Assembly (NCBI RefSeq): GCF_051304405.1
Contig: NZ_JBPPGG010000001.1
Coordinates: forward strand, 1 to 64,000
Reading direction: 5' to 3'
Length of the DNA stretch: 64,000 nucleotides
Origin: Pedomonas sp051304405
GTDB taxonomy: Bacteria > Pseudomonadota > Alphaproteobacteria > Sphingomonadales > Sphingomonadaceae
Below, one piece after another: positions 1 through 6,128 of this stretch. The number at the start of each line of letters is the position of its first letter. Position 1 is the stretch's first letter. Made by a program: the position numbers and the translations under genes. The notes beneath the pieces are model-generated. The model was not told the origin of the DNA and did no database searches. It saw only the letters and a program-made list of their open reading frames with translations.

Positions 1-243
1 ATGAGTGAAGTGATTGCCGCCGACCTGTTGCGCCAGCTGATCGAGCGCGTGGAGCGGCTTGAGGGCGAAAAGAAGGATATCGCCGAGGACATCCGCGAGG
101 TGTTCGCCGAGGCGAAGGCGCAAGGGTTCGACGTGAAGGCCATGCGTCAGGTCATCAAGCTGCGCCGCATGGAGAAGCACAAACGACAGGAGGCCGAGGC
201 GCTGCTCGAAACCTACATGGCCGCGCTTGGCATGACCGAGTGA
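1..243 (+). CDS. GapR-like DNA-binding protein (DUF2312), copy 1
   Basis: 80 aa, the usual length of the DUF2312/GapR family of alphaproteobacterial nucleoid proteins that bind overtwisted, AT-rich DNA. The protein is an almost continuous charged helix (residues 10-50) followed by the family's basic stretch with the LRRMEKHKRQEAEALLETY motif near the C-terminus. It lies in a mobile element, so it is a paralog, not the housekeeping copy. A second copy lies at 947-1189 and is identical over the C-terminal KHKRQEAEALLETY. The ATG is the first base of the window, so an upstream start cannot be excluded. Its 3' end overlaps the GTG of the next reading frame. Confidence 0.88.
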   Translation: MSEVIAADLLRQLIERVERLEGEKKDIAEDIREVFAEAKAQGFDVKAMRQVIKLRRMEKHKRQEAEALLETYMAALGMTE

Positions 244-299
244 TCCACCCCGTCTCTCCCCTGGCGGCCGGTGCGCGTACCTGGCCGGCCGCCCCTACC

Positions 300-800
300 A
301 TGACAGTTTTTGACATGTCCACGTCACCGCATCTCACCCTGACCAAGGACCGGCTGGATCGATTTGTGAAGGGCCAGCGGGTTTACTACGTCCGTCCGCT
401 GCCCGCCGCGCCGCATCGGGTGGAATTTGTCAAATGCACGGTGACATGGACGCGCGGCCCGAAAATGACGCTCGCGGCCTCGCAGATGGGCCAAACAATC
501 TACCGGCGCAATCTGGTCAACTCCCCGGTGCAACCCGATGGTGCGCAGATATGGTGCGGCCTGACAGAGAGCGAGGCGCGGGAGCGTGCGTACAGGCTCG
601 GCGCCGGCGCAATCGCTAAACGCATCGAGCGCCTATCCCGTCGCGTACATGAGCAGGAGGCCGCTGCCGGAACCTACGCGCTGGCGCTGGACCGACAGTC
701 CCTCGAACGCATGAAGCACGTAAAGCCGCACCTGGAGCCATTCGGAATGTGGATTGACGAGCTCCCCGCCGCCCCGGAGGCCACCGACCCCGGCGGCTAA
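300..800 (+). CDS. hypothetical mobile-element protein
   Basis: About 166 aa, no family recognised. The reading frame is open from a GTG at 240 that overlaps the stop of the GapR-like gene; internal ATGs at 300 and 315 give more natural N-termini (the latter reads MSTSPHLTLTKDRL). None has a good ribosome-binding site, so the start is uncertain. The middle (KGQRVYYVRPLPAAPHRVEFVK) looks like a small beta-rich domain; the C-terminal third is helical and charged with a RIERLSRRVHEQEAAAGTYA segment. It sits between the two GapR-like genes, so an element-specific role is likely, but the function is unknown. Confidence 0.6.
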   Translation: MTVFDMSTSPHLTLTKDRLDRFVKGQRVYYVRPLPAAPHRVEFVKCTVTWTRGPKMTLAASQMGQTIYRRNLVNSPVQPDGAQIWCGLTESEARERAYRLGAGAIAKRIERLSRRVHEQEAAAGTYALALDRQSLERMKHVKPHLEPFGMWIDELPAAPEATDPGG

Positions 801-946
801 CCCCTTCCCACGCCCGATCTCCCTCCCCAAGCGCGGTGCCGGGACGGGCGTGTGGGGAGGTCAGACCCGGCGCCGCAACAGTTGCCCCCGCCGGTGGGGC
901 TCCCCTCCCCTGAGGCCCCACCGGCACCCCACCGCAGGAGATGCGC

Positions 947-1189
947 ATGGCCGAAGTTATTGCAGCCGACGTGCTCCGCAAGCTGATCGAGCGCGTGGAG
1001 CGGCTGGAAGAGGAGAAAAAAGGCCTCATGCAGGACATCGAGGAGGTGTTCGTCGAGGCCAAGGACCATGGGTTTGACGTGGAGATCATGAAGCAGGTCA
1101 TCAAGCTGCGCGGCATGGCGAAGCACAAGCGCCAAGAGGCCGAGGCCCTGCTGGAGACCTACCTCGCCGCGCTGGGCATGGTGGGATGA
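947..1189 (+). CDS. GapR-like DNA-binding protein (DUF2312), copy 2
   Basis: 80 aa, clear paralog of the protein at 1-243: the first 20 residues (AEVIAADVLRKLIERVERLE) and the basic C-terminal helix are nearly identical, while the middle differs. AGGAG lies six bases before the ATG at 947, which decides this start over the in-frame ATG at 941. The family binds DNA as a coiled-coil oligomer and follows positive supercoils; phage and plasmid copies are known, and their role is not settled. The stop overlaps the next gene by four bases (ATGA), so the two are translationally coupled. Confidence 0.88.
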   Translation: MAEVIAADVLRKLIERVERLEEEKKGLMQDIEEVFVEAKDHGFDVEIMKQVIKLRGMAKHKRQEAEALLETYLAALGMVG

Positions 1190-1479
1190 CCATCATGGAG
1201 AGACCAACCCTTCACGAAATCGCGGCCATGCCGTTCCCTCAAAGCATCAATGCGCTGCGCCAGCACTACGACAAGAACTGGGGTCGGTTCGAGAACGGTG
1301 AGCCGCGGGCTTTCGAGGTGACTGTCCGGTACAGCATCTACAAGACCGGCTCCGAGACCTACACCGTGGAAGCCGGGAGCGAGGAAGAGGCCGAAAGCAA
1401 GGCCGAAGAGCTCTTCGCTGCCGAGTATGGCGACGAGGCGGAAATTGACTCCATGGAGGTGGAGGCAGCCGATGACTGA
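1186..1479 (+). CDS. hypothetical acidic protein
   Basis: 97 aa, unrecognised. The ATG overlaps the stop of the upstream GapR-like gene (ATGA). The sequence has a basic/aromatic N-terminal half with two short strands (AFEVTVRYSIYKTG, SETYTVEAGSEEEAESKAEE), resembling small phage proteins built around one three-stranded sheet and a helix. The last 30 residues are strongly acidic. Continuous coupling with its neighbours indicates a phage-type early operon. No function can be assigned. Confidence 0.6.
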   Translation: MTIMERPTLHEIAAMPFPQSINALRQHYDKNWGRFENGEPRAFEVTVRYSIYKTGSETYTVEAGSEEEAESKAEELFAAEYGDEAEIDSMEVEAADD

Positions 1480-1642
1480 CCGCCTGACCAAGGGCAAGCG
1501 CGTGATCTGCGAGTGGGAGCGCCGCGACCACTACGGACGCCCCCTCGCCCGGTGCACCGCCGCCGGTGTCGACCTCTCCTGCGCCATGCTGGCCAGCGGA
1601 CATGCGGCGGCGCGGTACAGCAAACTGGAGTGTGGACGATGA
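1472..1642 (+). CDS. mini-protein resembling the C-terminal part of a thermonuclease (SNase) domain
   Basis: 56 aa starting at an ATG that overlaps the upstream gene's 3' end by eight bases. The stretch from CEWERRDHYGRPLARC to the AMLASGHAAARYS segment matches the SNase-family pattern in which a YGR-x-x-ARC strand is followed by a D-(L/V) helix with a final G-x-A-x-x-Y. The N-terminal part carrying the catalytic Asp/Arg residues is absent, so nuclease activity is not expected. It could be a decayed nuclease or a small protein that keeps only the OB-fold tail. The assignment rests on pattern only. Confidence 0.5.
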   Translation: MTDRLTKGKRVICEWERRDHYGRPLARCTAAGVDLSCAMLASGHAAARYSKLECGR

Positions 1643-1974
1643 CCTACCCAGAAGACGTGCTCAAGGCCGCCAGAGAGGCGGCGGCGAGGTATTGGGACGC
1701 CCTTGATGCAGCAGATTCGGGCGAAGGATACGATGAAAACGCGCGCCTGTGTCGATCTGGAGAGTGTGACGCAGACCCGGAAGTCCAATCCGCCTGCATC
1801 GCCATCATGGCGGAGCGCGAAAAGGTCGCTGCGCTGGTGGAGGCGGCAATGGAGGCGCGCCGTATTGCGATGGAGCAGACGGTGGCTGCGCGCGTCCCAG
1901 AGTGCGGAAAATTCGGCGATATCGCACAAGATTTGGACGCCGCCCTCGCCGCGTTCGGGAAGGAGGAAGAGTGA
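1639..1974 (+). CDS. hypothetical mobile-element protein
   Basis: 111 aa; the ATG overlaps the stop of the preceding gene (ATGA), which fixes the start. Mostly helical and acidic, with three cysteines in the middle (LCRSGECDADPEVQSAC) and one near the end. No family recognised. Its stop overlaps the next small gene by one base (TGATG), continuing the tightly packed phage-like operon. Confidence 0.55.
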   Translation: MTYPEDVLKAAREAAARYWDALDAADSGEGYDENARLCRSGECDADPEVQSACIAIMAEREKVAALVEAAMEARRIAMEQTVAARVPECGKFGDIAQDLDAALAAFGKEEE

Positions 1975-2102
1975 TGCTTTTGGGAACACAAATTGCGATT
2001 TTAACCTGCGCCGTTCTGGCCTGTTTTGGCGCGCTGGTTTCATGTGCCCTTGCACTGCACAACATCGCGTCAACGCTTAGCATCAGGATGCGTGAAAAAT
2101 GA
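1974..2102 (+). CDS. small single-pass membrane protein
   Basis: 42 aa, preceded by a good AGGAGG site at 1961-1966 and overlapping its neighbours at both ends (TGATG at the start, ATGA at the end). Residues 3-29 form one hydrophobic segment (ILTCAVLACFGALVSCALAL), followed by a short basic tail ending REK. Such one-helix proteins are common in phage early and lysis-adjacent regions. Nothing in the sequence identifies the role. Confidence 0.55.
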   Translation: MLLGTQIAILTCAVLACFGALVSCALALHNIASTLSIRMREK

Positions 2103-2563
2103 CCTACACCGCAGGATTTAACGCCGGGTTAGAGGCGGCGGCTGCGTGGCTAGAGAACTGCGCTGAAGCATGTGATGCTAGTGCGGACCTAAGGGCGACA
2201 GCCAGCAACTGCAGAATAATGGCCACCCAGATCCGCGCGCTCAAGCGCCCCGAGCCGAGCGAGGCCGATTGGATGCCGATCGAAACCGCGCCGAGGGATG
2301 GCACATGGATCATGGCTTGGAGACCGCCGTGCGATGGCGGGTGGGAGCCTTTGGTCATTGTCCGCTGGCATGAGGACGAGGACGGCGAAGGCTCATGGGC
2401 ATGGCCGGACGAGGCTTACGATCCCTATAGCGAGAAGGGGCGGACGCTCGCTGAGGGTGCCTTGGATGACGGCGATTGCTTCTGGGATAATGAGCACTTT
2501 ACCCACTGGATGCCGCTGCCTGCCGCCCCAGCCCTCGCACAGGTGGAGAAGGCTGATGGTTAA
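2099..2563 (+). CDS. phage protein with DUF551-like domain
   Basis: 154 aa. The N-terminal 45 residues form an alanine-rich helix. From residue 58 the pattern W-MPIETAPRDGTWIMAW to the terminal THWMPLPAAP matches the DUF551-type domain found in many phage and prophage proteins (W-P-I-x-x-A-P-x-D-G near the start, H-W-M-P-L-P at the end). Biochemical function of the domain is unknown. The last codons (EKADG and the stop) lie in a 38-bp segment repeated exactly at 3019-3056. Confidence 0.65.
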   Translation: MTYTAGFNAGLEAAAAWLENCAEACDASADLRATASNCRIMATQIRALKRPEPSEADWMPIETAPRDGTWIMAWRPPCDGGWEPLVIVRWHEDEDGEGSWAWPDEAYDPYSEKGRTLAEGALDDGDCFWDNEHFTHWMPLPAAPALAQVEKADG

Positions 2564-2582
2564 GCTGGGCGACTATGAGCAG
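2545..2582 (+). repeat. 38-bp exact direct repeat, copy 1
   Basis: Spans the end of one gene (EKADG-stop) and the start of the next (MVKLGDYEQ); copy 2 is at 3019-3056. Both copies are identical over 38 bases, so the junction 'end of gene X / start of gene Y' has been duplicated. Confidence 0.85.
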
Positions 2583-2843
2583 CAGGAATGGGCAGCCGGC
2601 AGGCCGTACCTGTCCTTCAACGCGGAGACTGGCGAGGGGGTCTATCGGCATCGCGGCATACGGGGCTCTCCTGTTCGCAGCCGGATGGATTGCAGGCCGG
2701 TGGACGATGCGACGGAAGGAGCCCCAGCCATGACCCGCTACCGCGACAAGAAACCGGGCGGTGTGAGCGAACACGCTCTCGCTTTTGTCGGCACGCTCGT
2801 ACTCATCATCGTGGCGCTAATCATACACGGAGGACAGCCGTGA
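2556..2843 (+). CDS. hybrid reading frame made by a partial duplication
   Basis: 95 codons. The first 32 residues (MVKLGDYEQ to GVYRH) are a diverged copy of the start of the gene at 3030, and the last 37 (from MTRYRDK) restart as a small membrane protein whose first seven residues match the gene at 2840. Between them the frame reads arginine/proline-rich non-family sequence. In another frame the same DNA encodes a hydrophobic segment (see 2575-2733). The simplest reading is that recombination joined the start of one gene to the end of another. Whether the whole frame or only the 2730-2843 part is translated is unclear. Confidence 0.4.
   Translation: MVKLGDYEQQEWAAGRPYLSFNAETGEGVYRHRGIRGSPVRSRMDCRPVDDATEGAPAMTRYRDKKPGGVSEHALAFVGTLVLIIVALIIHGGQP
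2575..2733 (+). CDS. possible small membrane protein in an alternative frame
   Basis: 52 codons from an ATG at 2575. Residues 23-41 (GSIGIAAYGALLFAAGWIAG) form a convincing transmembrane helix followed by a basic WTMRRKE tail, and the stop overlaps the ATG at 2730 (ATGA) as expected in this operon. No clear ribosome-binding site; the N-terminus is probably lost to the duplication. It may be the surviving 3' end of a real gene. Confidence 0.35.
   Translation: MSSRNGQPAGRTCPSTRRLARGSIGIAAYGALLFAAGWIAGRWTMRRKEPQP
2730..2843 (+). CDS. small single-pass membrane protein
   Basis: 37 aa beginning MTRYRDK, with GGAAGGAG about eight bases upstream. Residues 17-32 (HALAFVGTLVLIIVALII) are a clear membrane helix and the protein ends HGGQP. 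It is in frame with the hybrid frame starting at 2556, but the strong local ribosome-binding site makes an independent start likely. Its stop overlaps the GTG of the next gene. Confidence 0.5.
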   Translation: MTRYRDKKPGGVSEHALAFVGTLVLIIVALIIHGGQP

Positions 2844-3037
2844 CACGTTACCGCGACAAGGAAACCGGTGAAGTGGTGGAGGCCCGCAAGGTCACCGTTT
2901 GGCTCGTCGAGGGACGTCTAGGAAACGGGGCCAAGTGGCAGAATGAGTTCAACGAGGCCGACTTCGAAACTCAGTTCGAGCCGGTGGAAGACGCGACCGC
3001 CCAGCCGGGCAAGCAGGCGGAGAAGGCTGATGGTTAA
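2840..3037 (+). CDS. hypothetical phage protein
   Basis: 65 aa from a GTG at 2840 that overlaps the upstream stop (GTGA) and has CGGAGGA just before it. The N-terminus MTRYRDKETGEVVEARKVTV and the central WQNEFNEADFETQFEPV are typical of small phage proteins that form a short beta sheet. It ends in EKADG inside the second copy of the 38-bp repeat. Function unknown. Confidence 0.5.
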   Translation: MTRYRDKETGEVVEARKVTVWLVEGRLGNGAKWQNEFNEADFETQFEPVEDATAQPGKQAEKADG

Positions 3038-3056
3038 GCTGGGCGACTATGAGCAG
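3019..3056 (+). repeat. 38-bp exact direct repeat, copy 2
   Basis: Identical to 2545-2582. It again joins an EKADG-stop end to an MVKLGDYEQ start, 474 bp downstream of copy 1, and so marks the unit of a tandem duplication in the element. Confidence 0.85.
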
Positions 3057-3311
3057 TCGGATTGGGCCGTGGGCCGGACTTACCTGAGCTACGATGCAGA
3101 TCGCGGCAAAGGCGTTTACCGACATCCCCTCGGGCTTGTGCAGGTGGACACGATTGCAGCCAGCCCCATACGCGCGACCTGCCTGCGCCTGATCCACGAA
3201 GGGCGTGAGTACTCGCGCCGCTGGGAGGCCATATGGGGCGAGCGCACGATTGCCCGCCTGTGCCGGGAGTTCATCGAGGAAGTGAGCGCCCCGCCGCAGG
3301 GCGAGAAGTAG
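3030..3311 (+). CDS. hypothetical mobile-element protein
   Basis: 93 aa; intact version of the gene whose start is also found at 2556. The start overlaps the upstream gene by eight bases. N-terminal 30 residues (GRTYLSYDADRGKGVYRH) are followed by a helical, basic C-terminal half with REYSRRWEAIWGE and ARLCREFIEE. No family recognised. Being directly upstream of the xis-like and integrase genes, it may belong to the same transcript. Confidence 0.5.
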   Translation: MVKLGDYEQSDWAVGRTYLSYDADRGKGVYRHPLGLVQVDTIAASPIRATCLRLIHEGREYSRRWEAIWGERTIARLCREFIEEVSAPPQGEK

Positions 3312-3329
3312 GAGTGTGAGGAGGTTCTG

Positions 3330-3548
3330 ATGCAGGAGCGATTGCTGCCAAAGACACAGGCCGCCAAGTACATCGGATGCAGCGCCCCCGTGTTCGACCG
3401 GCTGCTGTCTGCCGGGGATATTCCCCTGCCCATTCCGACCGGCTACGGCCCGCGCTGGGATCGGCAGGACCTGGACGCCTACGTCGATAGCCTGAAGGGA
3501 CCGAAGCGGGGCGACTGGCGCTCAAGGAGCAAGCTGTATGCGGCTTAA
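3330..3548 (+). CDS. AlpA/excisionase-like helix-turn-helix protein
   Basis: 72 aa with AGGAGG eight bases before the ATG. Residues 7-25 (PKTQAAKYIGCSAPVFDRLL) fit the winged HTH of AlpA/Xis (MerR-like) excisionases: a helix that recognises DNA, then the short wing with PRWDRQDLDAYVDSL. These proteins direct the paired integrase toward excision and often control element genes. It overlaps the integrase by 11 bases, the classic xis-int arrangement. Confidence 0.75.
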   Translation: MQERLLPKTQAAKYIGCSAPVFDRLLSAGDIPLPIPTGYGPRWDRQDLDAYVDSLKGPKRGDWRSRSKLYAA

Positions 3549-4590
3549 GCGGGTGAAGGTGGTGCGCCGTGGGAAGCGCCTCTACCACTACTACAAGGGC
3601 AAGGATGCCCTGGTGCGCCTCCCCGACCCAGCCACGGACCCGGACGGCTTCATGCGCGCCTACGCCCGATGTGAACGGCGCAAGGTCGAACTGGAGAAGC
3701 GGCAGGAGGCTGGATCGCTGCGGGCGATGATCACGCTCTGGAAGCAGTCTCCGGACTTCACCAAAAAGGCAGCGAGCACGCGGTCCTTGTATGCCCATAT
3801 GATCGAGCAGGTGGCGAGCCTTATGGAGGGGGCGAGCCTGCAGACCATCGAACAGCGCGACGTGCGCTTGATGATGGATAAGCTAGCGACCACGGCCGGA
3901 AAGGCCAACATGATGAAGCGCACACTCAGTTCGCTCTATCGGTGGGCGATCAAGCGTGGCTACGCCACCACAAACCCCTGCGCAGAGATTGAGGAATTTG
4001 AACAAGGCGAGCATGAGGCGTGGCCAGATCATATTCTGCGCGCAGCCCTTGAAAGCGACGATGACAAGTTTCGGCTAGCTGTGAAGGTTTACCTCTACAC
4101 CGGTCAGCGCAGCGGCGATTGCTGCCGCATGGGGCCGCAGTCCATCGAGGGTGATCTGATCCGCGTCAGGCAGCAGAAAACAGGGAAGGTACTGCTGATT
4201 CCCCTGCACCCTGACCTCGAGACGGAGATGGCCAAACATCCGATCCGTGGGCTTACGCTGTTGACCAACAGCCACGGCAGGCCGCTGACCAAGCAGACCA
4301 TGGCAGCGTGGTGCGATAGGTTCGGCAAGAAATTTGGGGTGAAGCTTGTCCCTCACGGCCTTCGCAAGAACGCAGTGAATGAACTACTACGCGCGGGCTG
4401 CTCGGTCGCAGAAACTTCAGCGATCACCGGCCAGACATACCAGCTCGTTGAGTACTACGCCCGCCAAATCAACCAAGAGGCCATGGCCCGCCAGGCGATG
4501 GGCAAGTGGAACGAGCACAGAACAAGAACGGGAAAACTTCCGAAAACCGGGGAAAACGTTGCTATTTTCCCAAGCAAAAACAAGGCGTAA
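3538..4590 (+). CDS. int: tyrosine recombinase / phage-type integrase
   Basis: 350 aa. An N-terminal arm-binding region (1-60), a SAM-like core-binding domain (about 70-155) and a catalytic domain (165-325). The active-site set is visible: Arg191 in TGQRSGD, Lys214 in QQKTGK, His273 and Arg276 in PHGLRK, and the nucleophile Tyr307 in LVEYYARQ. The usual second His/Trp (TGH) is Gln299 here (ITGQT), a change seen in some integrases. The gene is the last of the element; the flagellar region starts within 30 bp of its stop. No tRNA or obvious att repeat is adjacent, so the left end and att site lie outside the window or are short. Confidence 0.9.
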   Translation: MRLKRVKVVRRGKRLYHYYKGKDALVRLPDPATDPDGFMRAYARCERRKVELEKRQEAGSLRAMITLWKQSPDFTKKAASTRSLYAHMIEQVASLMEGASLQTIEQRDVRLMMDKLATTAGKANMMKRTLSSLYRWAIKRGYATTNPCAEIEEFEQGEHEAWPDHILRAALESDDDKFRLAVKVYLYTGQRSGDCCRMGPQSIEGDLIRVRQQKTGKVLLIPLHPDLETEMAKHPIRGLTLLTNSHGRPLTKQTMAAWCDRFGKKFGVKLVPHGLRKNAVNELLRAGCSVAETSAITGQTYQLVEYYARQINQEAMARQAMGKWNEHRTRTGKLPKTGENVAIFPSKNKA

Positions 4591-4602
4591 CGATCACCCG
4601 AC

Positions 4603-4617
4603 TTAAGCCTTTGTTAA
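4603..4617 (+). promoter_or_regulatory. CtrA-type box (TTAA-N7-TTAA)
   Basis: Perfect match to the CtrA consensus, directly upstream of the flhB-like/fliO/fliP operon and 12 bp after the integrase stop. In Caulobacter-type hierarchies CtrA activates class II (early) flagellar operons, which fits the genes downstream. Confidence 0.7.
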
Positions 4618-4640
4618 GCATGACAGCCGTTAATACGGGC

Positions 4641-4955
4641 ATGGAGAAATCGCCCGAGCGCCATTACGACCTGTCCCGAACCGCGGTCGCCGTCAACGGC
4701 ACGGCGGACGGGCAGGCCATCCTCACGGCCAAGGGCCACGGCGCCGTGGCCGAGCAGATCCTCGATCTCGCCTTCGCCAACGGGGTGCGGGTGCGTGAGG
4801 ACAAGGCGCTGGCGGGGATGCTCGCCGCCTTCGATCTCGACAGCCCCATCCCTGCCCCCGCCCTCGACGCGGTTGCGGCGGTGCTGGCGCGGGTTTATGC
4901 CGAGCGTGGACAGGTTTGGCCGAAAGACGATCCCTTATCCACCGAAGGCGCATGA
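4641..4955 (+). CDS. FlhB C-terminal-domain homolog (FhlB/FlhX-like export switch protein)
   Basis: 104 aa, against about 350 for full FlhB. The AVAVNGTADGQAILTAKGHGAVAEQ segment followed by LDLAFANGVRVREDKALAGML matches the cytoplasmic C-terminal domain of the FlhB/YscU family. The four N-terminal membrane helices are missing. The autocleavage NPTH motif is not present at the expected place. Such stand-alone domains occur in several flagellated bacteria and can partly substitute in switching export from rod/hook to filament substrates. An ATG at 4620 is a possible alternative start but falls next to the CtrA box. First gene of the fliO-fliP operon. Confidence 0.75.
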   Translation: MEKSPERHYDLSRTAVAVNGTADGQAILTAKGHGAVAEQILDLAFANGVRVREDKALAGMLAAFDLDSPIPAPALDAVAAVLARVYAERGQVWPKDDPLSTEGA

Positions 4956-4961
4956 CACCCC

Positions 4962-5273
4962 ATGGACGCGATTGACTATCTCCGCTCGCTCGGCGCCCTG
5001 GCGCTGGTGCTCGCCATGCTGATGGGCGCGGCCTATGCGCTGCGGCGCTGGGGCCACCGCCTCCCCGGCATGGGCCACACCGCACCGGGTGCGGAAAGCC
5101 GCCTTGCCGTCGTCTCCACCCGGATGGTGGATGCCCGCCACAAGCTGGTGCTGGTGCGCCGCGATGCGGTCGAGCATCTGCTGCTCATCGGCCCGCAAGG
5201 GGCGACGCTGGTTGAAGCCGGCATTCCCGCCCCCGCCCGCCCGGACGCCCTCACTTCGGACAACACCAAATGA
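4962..5273 (+). CDS. fliO: flagellar biosynthetic protein FliO
   Basis: 103 aa. One membrane helix at residues 9-28 (SLGALALVLAMLMGAAYAL), a short basic turn, then a compact cytoplasmic domain (LAVVSTRMVDARHKLVLVRRD, then HLLLIGPQGATLVEAGI) typical of FliO. FliO assists assembly of the FliP ring of the export gate. The stop overlaps the fliP start (ATGA), and it follows the FlhB-like gene by six bases. Confidence 0.9.
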   Translation: MDAIDYLRSLGALALVLAMLMGAAYALRRWGHRLPGMGHTAPGAESRLAVVSTRMVDARHKLVLVRRDAVEHLLLIGPQGATLVEAGIPAPARPDALTSDNTK

Positions 5274-6007
5274 AGCACCTGATGCACCGGCGCACCTTCT
5301 GGCTCGCGGCCCTGCCGCTGCTGTTCCTGGCGGGCCCCGCGCTCGCGCAGAGCATGTCCGTCAATCTGGGCGAAGGCACGCTCACCGGGCGGGTGGTGCA
5401 GCTCATCATCCTGCTCACCGTCCTCAGCCTTGCGCCCGGCATCCTGATGACGGTCACGTCCTTCACCCGCATCGCGGTGGTGCTGTCGCTGCTGCGCAAT
5501 GCGCTCGGCACCCAGGCCACGCCGCCGAACGCGGTGCTGATTTCGCTGGCGCTGTTCCTCTCCTTCTTCGTCATGGGGCCAACGTTCGAGCAGGCCTGGC
5601 AGGAGGGCATCCAGCCGCTCACCCAGGAGCAGATCAGCGAGGAGGAGGCGTTCGACCGCACCGCCGCGCCGTTCCGCACCTTCATGCTCAAGCACACCCG
5701 CGAGAGCGATCTGAAGCTGTTCGTCGATCTCTCCCGCCGGCCGGTGGAAAGTGTGGAGGAAACGCCGCTGACCACCCTCATCCCGGCCTTCATGATCTCG
5801 GAGCTGCGCCGCGCCTTCGAAATCGGCTTCCTCCTGTTCCTCCCGTTCCTGATTATCGACCTGGTGGTCTCATCCATCCTCATGTCCATGGGCATGATGA
5901 TGCTGCCGCCCGCCACCATCTCCCTGCCCTTCAAGCTGATCTTCTTCGTGCTGGTGGATGGCTGGCATCTGGTCGCCGGGTCGCTGGTCCAGAGCTACGG
6001 CCCCTGA
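5270..6007 (+). CDS. fliP: flagellar export gate protein FliP
   Basis: 245 aa, standard length. Signal peptide at 1-26 (cleavage after GPALA-Q), then four membrane helices. Family motifs are present: the LTVLSLAPGILMTVTSFTR segment, LLRNALGTQ, and the C-terminal LPFLIIDLVVSSILMSMGMMM. FliP forms the core of the FliPQR export gate in the inner membrane. FliQ, FliR and full FlhB are not in the window. The operon ends here, followed by a hairpin terminator. Confidence 0.97.
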   Translation: MKHLMHRRTFWLAALPLLFLAGPALAQSMSVNLGEGTLTGRVVQLIILLTVLSLAPGILMTVTSFTRIAVVLSLLRNALGTQATPPNAVLISLALFLSFFVMGPTFEQAWQEGIQPLTQEQISEEEAFDRTAAPFRTFMLKHTRESDLKLFVDLSRRPVESVEETPLTTLIPAFMISELRRAFEIGFLLFLPFLIIDLVVSSILMSMGMMMLPPATISLPFKLIFFVLVDGWHLVAGSLVQSYGP

Positions 6008-6031
6008 GGAACCGGGGGCACGCCCGAACGC

Positions 6032-6072
6032 AAACGCGCCCTGCCCCGGCGGCAGCGGCGCGTTTTCTTTTT
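6032..6072 (+). terminator. rho-independent terminator after fliP
   Basis: Stem AAACGCGCC / GGCGCGTTT around a GC-rich loop, followed by TTTCTTTTT. It separates fliP from the convergent AMIN/TPR gene. Confidence 0.75.
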
Positions 6073-6128
6073 CACGGGATCGGATCATGGCGCGGCACGG
6101 GACCGGCCGGTCCCCGCGCGTCCCCGGC

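Larger units (their letters stand above)
1..4602 (+). mobile_element. right end of an integrated genetic element (prophage or ICE remnant)
   Basis: All genes read toward the integrase, overlap by a few bases and lack housekeeping functions; GC and codon use are less extreme than in the adjacent flagellar genes. Contents: two GapR-like genes, an SNase-like fragment, DUF551-like protein, several one-helix proteins, an AlpA-like protein and the integrase. No capsid, portal or conjugation gene is visible in this part, so the type of element cannot be decided. The right boundary is placed between the integrase stop (4590) and the CtrA box (4603). Confidence 0.75.
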
